A DNA stretch of 46,045 nucleotides, taken from positions 1 through 46,045 of the forward strand of contig CANCXX010000039.1 of the NCBI GenBank assembly GCA_947381965.1, written 5' to 3'. Numbering within the stretch: position 1 is the stretch's first letter; each line of letters begins with the position of its first letter. The notes beneath the pieces are model-generated. The model ran no database searches and was not told where the DNA came from. It saw only the letters and a program-made list of their open reading frames with translations. A program made the position numbers and the translations under genes. Below, in pieces: positions 32,521 through 40,617 of this stretch. The DNA comes from an uncultured bacterium. GTDB lineage: Bacteria > Bacillota > Clostridia > Lachnospirales > Lachnospiraceae.

Positions 32521-33939
32521 TTAAAACTGAAAATATATAAAGGGATTGTAGGTGCCTGTGACCACATAGATTATGGAAATTCCCAGAAGAACTAAAGTAA
32601 AAATATTGGAAACTGCCGTAAATGCCGTTTCCGAAAGCTTTCCCTTTATCCATAAGCCGACTCTTTTCCCAAGAGGCAGCATGGCAAGAAAGGCAATCAG
32701 TAAAATAAACATTTCATATTTTCCCAAATACCATGTAAGCTTATATCCCACTTTGTGAAGCTTAAGAACCCCAAACAGGGATTTGTAATACGCAAGACTC
32801 TCTCCTAACGTTTCCGCCCGGAAGAGCACCATGCTCATCATCCACAAAAACATAGTGTATATCACAGACAAAGCTTTTGGAACCTGAATATTTATTTTCA
32901 TATGCCTGCCCACAAATCGTTCCGCCACCACAATCACGCCAAAATAAATGCCCCACAAAACAAAATTCCAGGATGCGCCGTGCCAGATTCCGGTAAGGAC
33001 AAACACACAAAAAAGGTTCAGATATATATTTCCCTTTCTGCTCCCGCCAAGCGGGATATAAACATAATCCCGGAACCAGGAGGACAAAGAAATATGCCAT
33101 CTTCTCCAAAATTCAGTAACGGACCGGGAAATAAAAGGATAATTAAAGTTTCCGGGAAAACGGAATCCAAACATTCTTCCAATGCCCACCGCCATATCGC
33201 TGTAACCTGAAAAGTCAAAGTACAGCTGGAAGGTATAGCATATAAGTCCCAGCCATGCAATTGCAGGCGTGTTCTGGCTGGAAGGCACATTAAAAATTCC
33301 ATCTGCAGTTAAAGCCACCGAATTTGCAATTATGGCTTTTTTGGCCAGACCAACGGTAAAAATACGGATGCCCTTTGCAAAATCATTTACATGATGCTCC
33401 CTTGCCGACAGCTGTTTTTCTATTTCCGCATATCGCACAATGGGTCCGGATATCAGCTGGGGAAATAATGCAATATACAGCCCCAGCCTTAAAATGCTCT
33501 TCTGCACAGGCACTTCTCCCCTGTACATATCTATCACATAGCTCATTCCCTGAAAGGTAAAAAAAGAAATTCCAATGGGCAGAAGGATTTCCGGTATCGT
33601 AAAGTCTGCTCCTGTAAGGTTTTGGACTGCATGTAAAAGAAATCCCGTATACTTCCAATAGCACAGATTCAGAAGATTAAGGGCTATCACTGTCCCAAAT
33701 GCAATGGACCCTATTTTGTCTTTCTTTTTCTGCCGCAGATAGTCTATAAAGACCCCTCCGGCATAGTTTAATATAACAGAATAAATAATAATGGGTAAAA
33801 AGCAGTACCCTCCCCAGGCATAAAAAAGCAGGCTGGCCAAAAGAAGCCAGGTATTTTTTGCCTTCATGGGCAGTAAATAATAGCCTGCCAGCGCTGCCGG
33901 TAAAAAGAAAAATATAAAAATCGTTGAGCTAAATACCAT
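32521..33939 (-). CDS. MBOAT family O-acyltransferase (AlgI-like)
   Basis: 472 aa with about ten to twelve membrane helices. Moves acyl (usually acetyl) groups across the membrane for transfer to cell-surface polysaccharide. VTEFWRRWHISLSSWFRDYV with His282 and LTGIWHGASWNF with His320, the presumed catalytic His, plus the AlgI-type start VFSSTIFIFFFLPA. The ATG follows the tex stop with no gap (TAAATG), so translation may be coupled. Followed by the AlgX-like gene; the pair resembles alginate or other polymer O-acetylation modules. Confidence 0.9.
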   Translation of the reverse strand: MVFSSTIFIFFFLPAALAGYYLLPMKAKNTWLLLASLLFYAWGGYCFLPIIIYSVILNYAGGVFIDYLRQKKKDKIGSIAFGTVIALNLLNLCYWKYTGFLLHAVQNLTGADFTIPEILLPIGISFFTFQGMSYVIDMYRGEVPVQKSILRLGLYIALFPQLISGPIVRYAEIEKQLSAREHHVNDFAKGIRIFTVGLAKKAIIANSVALTADGIFNVPSSQNTPAIAWLGLICYTFQLYFDFSGYSDMAVGIGRMFGFRFPGNFNYPFISRSVTEFWRRWHISLSSWFRDYVYIPLGGSRKGNIYLNLFCVFVLTGIWHGASWNFVLWGIYFGVIVVAERFVGRHMKINIQVPKALSVIYTMFLWMMSMVLFRAETLGESLAYYKSLFGVLKLHKVGYKLTWYLGKYEMFILLIAFLAMLPLGKRVGLWIKGKLSETAFTAVSNIFTLVLLGISIIYVVTGTYNPFIYFQF

Positions 33940-36324
33940 TTACTTCTTTTCCCCAATTCTCATGGTCAGTCCAATCCGCTTTTTGGCAGCATCAACTGTT
34001 AAAACCTGCACATCCACAATGTCTCCTACGCTGACTGCCTCAAGAGGATGTTTAATAAAGCGGTCGGTAATCTGGGAAATATGCACCAGCCCGTCCTGAT
34101 GGACGCCAATGTCCACAAAAACGCCAAAATCAATTACATTACGGACCGTTCCTTTTAAAATCATGCCTGGCTTTAAGTCTTTCATATCAAGCACATCGCT
34201 TCTTAAAATGGGAGAGGGCATATTTTCCCTTGGATCCCTGGAAGGCTTTTCCAGCTCTTTTAAAATATCGGTTAAAGTGATTTCCCCAATGCCAAGCTCC
34301 TGTGCCATCACCTTTTTGTCCTTTATCCTTTTCTCAAGGGCGCTTACCACATTGCCATTCCTTTCCTCTCCTGCAGCAGCCTTTCCATTTTTCCCTGCTT
34401 TTCCCTTAACAGGTTCTTGTGTAAGAGGCTGCGTCATACCTCCCATGGCTGCCGCCAGTGCCTTACCCATGGCTGTATTGGTGTTGCGTATGACCACCTT
34501 AGGCTGCCTGCTCTTTTCCTCTTTTCTTGGGGCAGGCCCTTCCTTTTTCAGGCTTCCCTTATTTGGGGCTGCCTGTTTCTGGGCTTTTCGCACATCTTCC
34601 ATGGTAAGCCCCAGCTTATCCAAAAGCTTTAAGGCAGCCTCATAGGATTCCGGGTGCACGCTGGTAGCGTCAAGGGGATTGTCCCCCTCCGGGATACGCA
34701 AAAATCCTGCGCACTGTTCATATGCCTTAGGCCCTAACTTGGGAACTTTAAGAAGCTGGGCACGGTTTAAAAAGCGTCCGTTTTGCTCCCTGTAATCCAC
34801 AATATTTTTTGCAATGGTCTTGGAAATGCCTGATATATATTCCAGCAAAGAAGCGGAGGCCGTATTTAAATCCACTCCCACTTTATTCACACAGTCTTCC
34901 ACCACACCGCCAAGGGTTTCTCCAAGCTTCTTCTGATTCATATCATGCTGGTACTGCCCCACGCCAATTGATTTAGGGTCAATCTTTACAAGCTCCGCTA
35001 AAGGGTCCTGGAGACGCCGTGCAATGGAAGCCGCACTTCTTTGTCCCACATCAAAATTAGGAAATTCCTCTGTTGCCAGTTTGCTGGCGGAATAAACAGA
35101 GGCCCCCGCTTCATTTACAATCACATACTGCACAGGCGTATCCAGCTCTTTAATCAAATCCACAATTACCTGCTCTGATTCTCTGGATGCTGTGCCGTTG
35201 CCCACGCTGATAAGGGACACGCCGTACTTTTTAATAATCTTCTTTAACTCCGCCTTGGCTTCTTCCACCTTATTCTGGGGAGCTGTTGGATAAATCACCT
35301 TTGTGTCCAGCACTTTTCCGGTGGCGTCCACTACAGCCAGCTTACAGCCTGTGCGGAAAGCCGGGTCCCAGCCTAACACGACCCTGCCTGCAATTGGAGG
35401 CTGCATCAAAAGCTGCTCTAAATTTTTCCCAAACACAGTAATCGCGCCATTCTCCGCCTTTTCTGTTAAATCGTTTCTGATTTCGCGCTCTATGGCAGGT
35501 GCAATCAGCCTGTCATAAGAATCCTGTATCACTTCCTTCAATACAGGCGTAGTGTATTCATTATCCTTTGTAATCACCTTTTTCCCAAGATACTGCAAGA
35601 TCCTCTCCTGGGGAGCATTGATTTTTACCGTAAGGAACTTTTCGTTTTCCCCTCTGTTAAGCGCCAGTATCCGGTGCCCTGCTGCCTTTTTCACCGGTTC
35701 TTCATATGCGTAATACATTTCATATACGCTTTGCGCCTTTTCATCCTTTGCCGTGCTGGTAAGAACCCCTTCCTCCATAGTAATGTTTCGGATATATATA
35801 CGGTAATCCGCCTCGTCAGAAACCATTTCCGCTATAATATCCTTTGCTCCCTGCAAAGCTTCCTTTTCATCCTTCACCTCTTTTTCTTCACTTATGTATT
35901 TTGCCGCTTCCTCCGCCAGAGGGTGATCCGCTTCCTGCTGCAGAATGTACTGTGCCAGGCCATCTAAGCCTTTCTCCCTGGCCACACTTGCCCTGGTCTT
36001 ACGTTTCGGGCGGTAAGGACGGTAAAGATCCTCCACCACCACCAGGGTTTCCGCCGCCAAAATTTTTTCCTTCAGCTCATCTGTCAGTTTTCCCTGCTCC
36101 TGTATGCTCCCTATAACCTGCTCTTTCTTTTCTTCCAGGTTCCGCAGGTAATTCAGCCTTTCATAGAGCTCCCGTAACACTTCATCATTCAGGGAACCGG
36201 TAGCCTCCTTACGGTATCGTGAAATAAAAGGGATGGTGTTGCCTTCATCTATCAGCTTAACGGCAGCCTCCACCTGCCATTTCTCCACCTTCAGTTCTTC
36301 TTTTAACTTTAAAATTATATCCAT
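33940..36324 (-). CDS. tex: Tex-family RNA-binding protein with an enlarged linker
   Basis: 794 aa. Tex is a conserved nucleic-acid-binding factor linked to transcription. Order: N-terminal helical region (GNTIPFISRYRKEATGSLND), YqgF-like nuclease fold (GWDPAFRTGCKLAVVDATGK), helix-hairpin-helix region (ASASLLEYISGISKTIAKNI, KLGPKAYEQCAGFLRIPEGD), and a C-terminal S1 domain (GMILKGTVRNVIDFGVFVDI). Between the last two lies a roughly 90-residue Lys/Ala-rich linker absent from most Tex. Start from GGAG 6 nt before MDIILKLK; a longer upstream frame has no binding site. It heads the operon with the MBOAT and AlgX-like genes. Confidence 0.93.
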   Translation of the reverse strand: MDIILKLKEELKVEKWQVEAAVKLIDEGNTIPFISRYRKEATGSLNDEVLRELYERLNYLRNLEEKKEQVIGSIQEQGKLTDELKEKILAAETLVVVEDLYRPYRPKRKTRASVAREKGLDGLAQYILQQEADHPLAEEAAKYISEEKEVKDEKEALQGAKDIIAEMVSDEADYRIYIRNITMEEGVLTSTAKDEKAQSVYEMYYAYEEPVKKAAGHRILALNRGENEKFLTVKINAPQERILQYLGKKVITKDNEYTTPVLKEVIQDSYDRLIAPAIEREIRNDLTEKAENGAITVFGKNLEQLLMQPPIAGRVVLGWDPAFRTGCKLAVVDATGKVLDTKVIYPTAPQNKVEEAKAELKKIIKKYGVSLISVGNGTASRESEQVIVDLIKELDTPVQYVIVNEAGASVYSASKLATEEFPNFDVGQRSAASIARRLQDPLAELVKIDPKSIGVGQYQHDMNQKKLGETLGGVVEDCVNKVGVDLNTASASLLEYISGISKTIAKNIVDYREQNGRFLNRAQLLKVPKLGPKAYEQCAGFLRIPEGDNPLDATSVHPESYEAALKLLDKLGLTMEDVRKAQKQAAPNKGSLKKEGPAPRKEEKSRQPKVVIRNTNTAMGKALAAAMGGMTQPLTQEPVKGKAGKNGKAAAGEERNGNVVSALEKRIKDKKVMAQELGIGEITLTDILKELEKPSRDPRENMPSPILRSDVLDMKDLKPGMILKGTVRNVIDFGVFVDIGVHQDGLVHISQITDRFIKHPLEAVSVGDIVDVQVLTVDAAKKRIGLTMRIGEKK

Positions 36325-36455
36325 ATTCTTCTCCATTCCTGTCTGCTGATGCCATGGAATCATTGACTGATAACCATGCTCCGAAACAATTTTAAACACC
36401 TTCCGGCGGTTCACCCTCATCCTGACAAAATGCCCCGCTTTCAGGCAGTAACACT

Positions 36456-36485
36456 ATTATAGTAGATAACCTGTCTCTTTTTCAA
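36456..36485 (-). promoter_or_regulatory. Promoter of the tex operon
   Basis: TTGAAA (36485-36480), 18-nt spacer, TATAAT (36461-36456) on the - strand, about 130 nt before tex. Confidence 0.7.
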
Positions 36486-36492
36486 GAAAGAT

Positions 36493-36521
36493 TTGTAATA
36501 TCCGCCAGAAAGTGCTAATAT
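36493..36521 (+). promoter_or_regulatory. Candidate rightward promoter for the 36.7-38.5 kb genes
   Basis: TTGTAA (36493-36498), 17-nt spacer, TAATAT (36516-36521) with TG in the extended -10 position. Back to back with the tex promoter. The leader would be about 130 nt. Confidence 0.45.
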
Positions 36522-36659
36522 AATTATAACTTTTAATCAAAACGCATTGCAGATATCTGCATCACAGAATAAAAATCAAAACCCGGCGGCATTTATCAAA
36601 TGGATGCTTTGTATCCGCTTGACTCATTGCTGTCAGAAATAAAAGAAAGCTGAATCTCT

Positions 36660-37121
36660 ATGGACTATAACAACTATAATAACAATAATAATCCTTATAA
36701 CCAGCCAAATAACAATTACAATGACGGTCAGCCTTTCCGCAATCCCGGACGGAGTATGGCAACGGCATCCATGATTTTAGGCGTTGCCTGTTTTTTTACC
36801 CTGTTTACGGTATATATCCCTATTGTCTGCGGAAGCATTGCCATTATTCTGGCTGTTCTTTCCAAAGGATATGGGAAAAAAATGCTGACCACTGCCTGGG
36901 TCGGTATCGGAAGCGCCATTGGCGGAATGCTTCTTATCGTCTCCCTTATGGGATCTGTAGCCGGAATGCTTCTTTCCAGCAGCCGTGAGGACCTTGTCAA
37001 TTTTGGAAGGCAGATGGACCAGCAGTTTGAACAGCAGACCGGGCGGGAGCTGGAAGAGCTTTTCGGCCAGTCTTATGAAGATGTTATGAAGGCTTATTCT
37101 GAAATGATGGGAAAACATTGA
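36660..37121 (+). CDS. Asn-rich membrane protein, DUF4190-like (153 aa)
   Basis: The first about 30 residues are Asn/Tyr/Pro-rich (DYNNYNNNNNPYNQPNNN). Two membrane helices (about 33-63 and 75-98) of the DUF4190 type follow (ATASMILGVACFF, AWVGIGSAIGG), then a polar, Glu/Gln-rich tail (GRQMDQQFEQQTGRELEELF). The Shine-Dalgarno is weak (GAAAGCTGAATCTCTATG). The function of such proteins is unknown. It ends 18 nt before the HExxH protein, so the two are probably co-transcribed. Confidence 0.75.
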   Translation: MDYNNYNNNNNPYNQPNNNYNDGQPFRNPGRSMATASMILGVACFFTLFTVYIPIVCGSIAIILAVLSKGYGKKMLTTAWVGIGSAIGGMLLIVSLMGSVAGMLLSSSREDLVNFGRQMDQQFEQQTGRELEELFGQSYEDVMKAYSEMMGKH

Positions 37122-37139
37122 TAGCAAAAGGAGGAATTT

Positions 37140-37661
37140 ATGAGCAGCATCATCACAGGAAATTATGATTACATGAACCCATATGCCGGCGGATACCCCG
37201 GCAGCTCCATGAAAGCAGGCAGCGGAAATGCAGTTTCAGGGGCAGGCAAACCAGTGGTTAATCCTGGTGAGTCTACCCAGGTAAATCCCGGCCGCAAATC
37301 TTCTCCCGCCGAATGTGAAACCTGCAAAAACCGCAAGTATCAGGATGGCTCCGACGAAATGGTTTCTTTTAAGTCGGCTTCCCATATTTCCCCGCAGGCT
37401 TCCGCTTCCAGAGTACGCGCCCACGAACAGGAGCATGTAAGTAATGCTTTTAACAAAGCGGCAGAAAAAGGGGGCAAAGTGCTTTCCGCCAATGTCACCT
37501 TAAAAACAGCGGTCTGCCCGGAGTGCGGAACCAGCTATGTGGCAGGCGGAACTACTGCAACCAGAATAAAATATCCAAATGAAAGCAACCCTTATATGAA
37601 GGATAAAAAAGCGCAGGATGCTCTTTCTTTTATTGGACGTAATCTGGATATTGCAGTTTAA
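37140..37661 (+). CDS. Putative small zinc metalloprotease-like protein with HEQEH motif (173 aa)
   Basis: An N-terminal Gly/Ser/Pro-rich part, then AECETCKNRKYQDGSDEMVS (Cys-x-x-Cys), VRAHEQEHVSNAFNKAAEKG with an HExxH motif, then VCPECGTSYVAGG with a second Cys-x-x-Cys. The motif and context resemble the SprA-related/putative metalloprotease families; activity is not shown. It has no signal peptide or membrane helix. AGGAGG precedes the ATG by 6 nt. Located between two membrane-protein genes. The Cys pairs could form a separate zinc knuckle. Confidence 0.7.
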   Translation: MSSIITGNYDYMNPYAGGYPGSSMKAGSGNAVSGAGKPVVNPGESTQVNPGRKSSPAECETCKNRKYQDGSDEMVSFKSASHISPQASASRVRAHEQEHVSNAFNKAAEKGGKVLSANVTLKTAVCPECGTSYVAGGTTATRIKYPNESNPYMKDKKAQDALSFIGRNLDIAV

Positions 37662-37732
37662 ATTAATTTTAAAACAGCCTGTGCCGGACAGAGCGTACGC
37701 TCTAAAAACGTTCATCAGGCATGGAGGATATT

Positions 37733-38500
37733 ATGAATCAATATTTATCTTCTGCCAGCTTAAAAACTCTGGCAAAAGGTCAGCTTCTTGGGAAATATGG
37801 TACCGTAATTGCAGCATATCTTATCCATCTGCTCTGCATTTTTACGGTAAACAGAGCTATCTCTTTACTGATTGGCACAGGCACAATAATCAGCATCCTG
37901 CTATCTGCCATTGCCAATTTTCTGCTTAGCCTATTTTCCGGTTATTTTCTTGCAGGAGAAGCCTTTATTTATTTAAAAATTGCATGTAACCAGAGGCCTC
38001 TGGTAAGTGACCTGTTTCACTTTTTCCGCGGCGATACCTCTAAAGTAATATCCATTCAGATTATTACGGCGGGGGTAACTTCTGTCAGTTTTCTGCCTTC
38101 AACAATTGTGGCTTATTTTCTGGATCAGTCTTTAGCGCTTCGCTTAACTGGCCGTTTGACAGAAACGTCATCTCCAGATGCCCTGTTATTTTTACTTTTT
38201 GTGGTTCTGCTTCTTATAGCAGCCGTTATCAGCATTTATGTGGACCTTATGCTCTCTCAGGCTTTTTATCTGATGCTGGACTTTCCCGATTACCCGGCTT
38301 CCCGGATTATCCGTATGAGCATCCAGCTTATGAAAGGAAATAAAGGCAGGCTTTTATATATTGAATTATCCTTTATCCCCTTACTGCTGTTGGGTGGTAT
38401 TTCCTGCGGCATCGGTCTTTTGTGGCTGCTCCCATATATGGCTGCCACTTATGCCAATTTTTATCTTGATTTGGTTCGCAAAAAACCTTTGTCTGAATAA
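37733..38500 (+). CDS. DUF975 family membrane protein
   Basis: 255 aa with about five or six hydrophobic segments. The start LSSASLKTLAKGQLLGKYGT and the pattern of long helices separated by short loops (GYFLAGEAFIYLKIACNQRP, FHFFRGDTSKVI, SIQLMKGNKGRLLYIELSFI) match DUF975, whose role is unknown. The start was set from GGAGG 5 nt before MNQYLSS rather than the upstream ATG. It lies 71 nt after the HExxH gene, same strand, followed by a strong terminator. Confidence 0.75.
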   Translation: MNQYLSSASLKTLAKGQLLGKYGTVIAAYLIHLLCIFTVNRAISLLIGTGTIISILLSAIANFLLSLFSGYFLAGEAFIYLKIACNQRPLVSDLFHFFRGDTSKVISIQIITAGVTSVSFLPSTIVAYFLDQSLALRLTGRLTETSSPDALLFLLFVVLLLIAAVISIYVDLMLSQAFYLMLDFPDYPASRIIRMSIQLMKGNKGRLLYIELSFIPLLLLGGISCGIGLLWLLPYMAATYANFYLDLVRKKPLSE

Positions 38501-38609
38501 CGGTACCAGAAAAAATCCATTCCTTTATTTATAAAAACCTGGAATGGAAACGTCAAAAGATATTATCGTTCATAATCAGAATGGACCAACCTTAAAGTTC
38601 AATGGAATC

Positions 38610-38652
38610 AAATGCCCGGAATATGCCTGTAACATGTTCCGGGCATTTTTCA
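38610..38652. terminator. Strong terminator between DUF975 and HAD genes
   Basis: AAATGCCCGGAA pairs with TTCCGGGCATTT (12 bp) and is followed by TTC on the + strand. Serves the rightward genes and, by symmetry, the leftward HAD gene. Confidence 0.85.
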
Positions 38653-38666
38653 TTGACTTTTATGAA

Positions 38667-39293
38667 TCAAAAAATAATATCCATCAGGTCATCCGGCTTT
38701 TGCAGATAATAGTCTGCCTTGATATCCGTTCTATGACTGCCCCATACTGCCAGGGCAAAATCAGTCCCTGCACTTTCCGCACACATACCGTCATATACAC
38801 TGTCTCCCACATAAAGAACTTTCCCGCAGTCCGTTCCTGATAATTCCATACATTTTAAAAGCGGCGCCCCCTTCGGCTTGTGTTGCTGCGTATCATCTGC
38901 ACAGATAATTGTTTTAAAAAAGCCGCTGATAGCGGACATACAGGCATCCTGCTCAAATTCTTCCCTTGTCCTTGATGTGACAATTCCCATTTCACATCCT
39001 CTTTCTGACAGATACGTCAGCAATTCTGTTATTCCGTCAAAAGCCATCATGGAATCCGTATATTTACGCATATTCTTATCCCATAATTCCATTATATTTG
39101 CATGAGGAATATCTTTTATATCAAGCCTTTTCAAGGCATCCTCCCCTGTAATGCCCAAAGCAAATGTTAAGTCCGAAAGAGGTATTTCCCTCCCTGATAA
39201 TTCCCGCACAAGGTCCTGCAAAGAATGTAAAACCGCATATTCCGTATCTATCAAAGTGCCATCAATATCAAAAACAATATACTGATACTTCAT
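38667..39293 (-). CDS. HAD family hydrolase, phosphoglycolate-phosphatase-like
   Basis: 208 aa. Predicted phosphatase of the HAD superfamily. Motif I DIDGTLID (nucleophile Asp9, acid Asp11), motif II MGIVTSR, motif III Lys in QQHKPKG, motif IV YVGDSVYDG. The small helical cap suggests subfamily I, like Gph or pyrophosphatase PpaX. AGGAGG lies before the ATG. Flanked by two terminators, so monocistronic. Substrate cannot be told. Confidence 0.88.
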   Translation of the reverse strand: MKYQYIVFDIDGTLIDTEYAVLHSLQDLVRELSGREIPLSDLTFALGITGEDALKRLDIKDIPHANIMELWDKNMRKYTDSMMAFDGITELLTYLSERGCEMGIVTSRTREEFEQDACMSAISGFFKTIICADDTQQHKPKGAPLLKCMELSGTDCGKVLYVGDSVYDGMCAESAGTDFALAVWGSHRTDIKADYYLQKPDDLMDIIF

Positions 39294-39385
39294 AAGTTTT
39301 TCCTCCTATCCCTGCTTGCGCCCTGTGTAACTTATCAAGCTCCTCCATTGACGCAACGCAATATACTCTTTATTTGTCATCTATT

Positions 39386-39425
39386 TAAAAAAGACCATAC
39401 AACTTACAGTGTATGGCCGTTTTTA
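39386..39425 (-). terminator. Terminator of the secA-prfB operon
   Basis: On the - strand GGCCATACA-CTGTAAGT-TGTATGGTC followed by TTTTTT. About 45 nt after prfB. Confidence 0.8.
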
Positions 39426-39465
39426 ATACTTTCCTTTATAGATTCATTCCGTCCCACAAAACTTG

Positions 39466-40585
39466 TCAATTTGACGATTCCTTTACATTTATCCACTTCA
39501 GATAAGCATTGATAAACAAATCAATCCCCCCGTCCATGACAGAATCCACATTACCTGACTCTGCGCCTGTTCTGTGGTCCTTCACCATAGTGTATGGCTG
39601 CATCACATAAGAACGTATCTGATTTCCCCAGCCTATATCCTTCACTTCCCCACGGATATCTGAAAGTTTTTCTGCATTAGCTTCTTTTTTCAGCATATAC
39701 AGCTTGGCCTTAAGCATCTGCATGGCTTTATCCTTGTTCTGGAACTGGGAACGCTCATTCTGACACTGTACCACTACCCCTGTAGGAATATGGGTGATAC
39801 GGATTGCCGATGACGTCTTGTTGATATGCTGTCCACCGGCGCCGCTGCTCCGGTAGGTGTCAATTCTAAGGTCGTCTTCATTAATCTCCACATCCACATC
39901 CTCTTCGATATCCGGCATCACATCCAGAGATACAAAGGAGGTCTGCCGCTTCCCCTGGGCATTAAAAGGTGAAATTCTCACCAGACGGTGAACGCCTTTT
40001 TCTGATTTTAAATAGCCATACGCATTGGTTCCGTTTACCTGAAAAGTCACTGACTTAATTCCCGCCTCTTCTCCGTCCAGATAATCCAGTACCTCTAAAG
40101 CAAAGCCCTTGCGTTCCGCCCATCTGGTATACATGCGGTAAAGCATGGAACACCAGTCACAGCTTTCCGTTCCTCCCGCTCCCGCATTCAGCTTTAAAAT
40201 GGCATTATGTCCATCATATTCTTCTGAAAGCAAAGTGCTTATGCGGATATCCTCAAAAGCGGAAATAAACCCATCCAGCTCCGTGCGGATTTCCTCCGCC
40301 AAATCAGCGTCCTCTTCCTCGTACCCCATTTCAATCAGGGTTTCGATATCTTCATACTGCCGCTCAAGTCCCTGCAGGGTTTCCACAGTATCCTTTAAAT
40401 TCTTTAGTTCCTTCATCTTCTGGTTGGAAATATCAGGATCATCCCAAAATCCGGGCGCCTCCATTTCCCTTTCCAGTTCTTCAATTTTCTTTGACTTATT
40501 TGCTAAGTCAAAGTGAATCCCTCACTTCCGCTAAAGGGCTTTTGTATGTCTGAAGTTCAGATTTCATCTGGTCTAACTCAACCAC
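39466..40585 (-). CDS. prfB: Peptide chain release factor 2, with +1 programmed frameshift
   Basis: 372 aa after frameshifting. Recognises UGA and UAA stop codons and triggers peptide release. The first frame starts at a GTG (VVELDQMKSELQ; GAGGTG 7 nt upstream) and runs 25 codons to CTT-TGA at 40513-40508; a +1 shift there continues as DLANKSKKIEELEREMEAPG. The recognition tripeptide SPF falls at 205-207 and the catalytic GGQ (SSGAGGQHIN) at 250-252. It lies 32 nt after secA, the normal partner. Shown as one span; the coding join skips base 40510. Confidence 0.95.
40507..40523 (-). promoter_or_regulatory. prfB recoding site
   Basis: On the - strand GAGGG-ATTCA-CTT-TGA-C: internal Shine-Dalgarno, slippery CTT and in-frame UGA followed by C. 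Low RF2 slows termination at UGA and lets the ribosome slip +1, so RF2 controls its own level. The Shine-Dalgarno to CTT gap (5 nt) is longer than the 3 nt of the E. coli site. Confidence 0.92.
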
Positions 40586-40617
40586 CTTGCGTCACCTCTT
40601 CCCTATTTTTATTCTCC

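Noticed and set aside
34109-34645. 178-codon frame antisense to tex
   Set aside because: Mirror of the Lys/Ala-rich linker and helix-hairpin-helix region; no start signals.
39306-39380. 24-codon leftward frame MTNKEYIALRQWRS before the HAD gene
   Set aside because: No ribosome binding site; the upstream bases belong to the prfB terminator.
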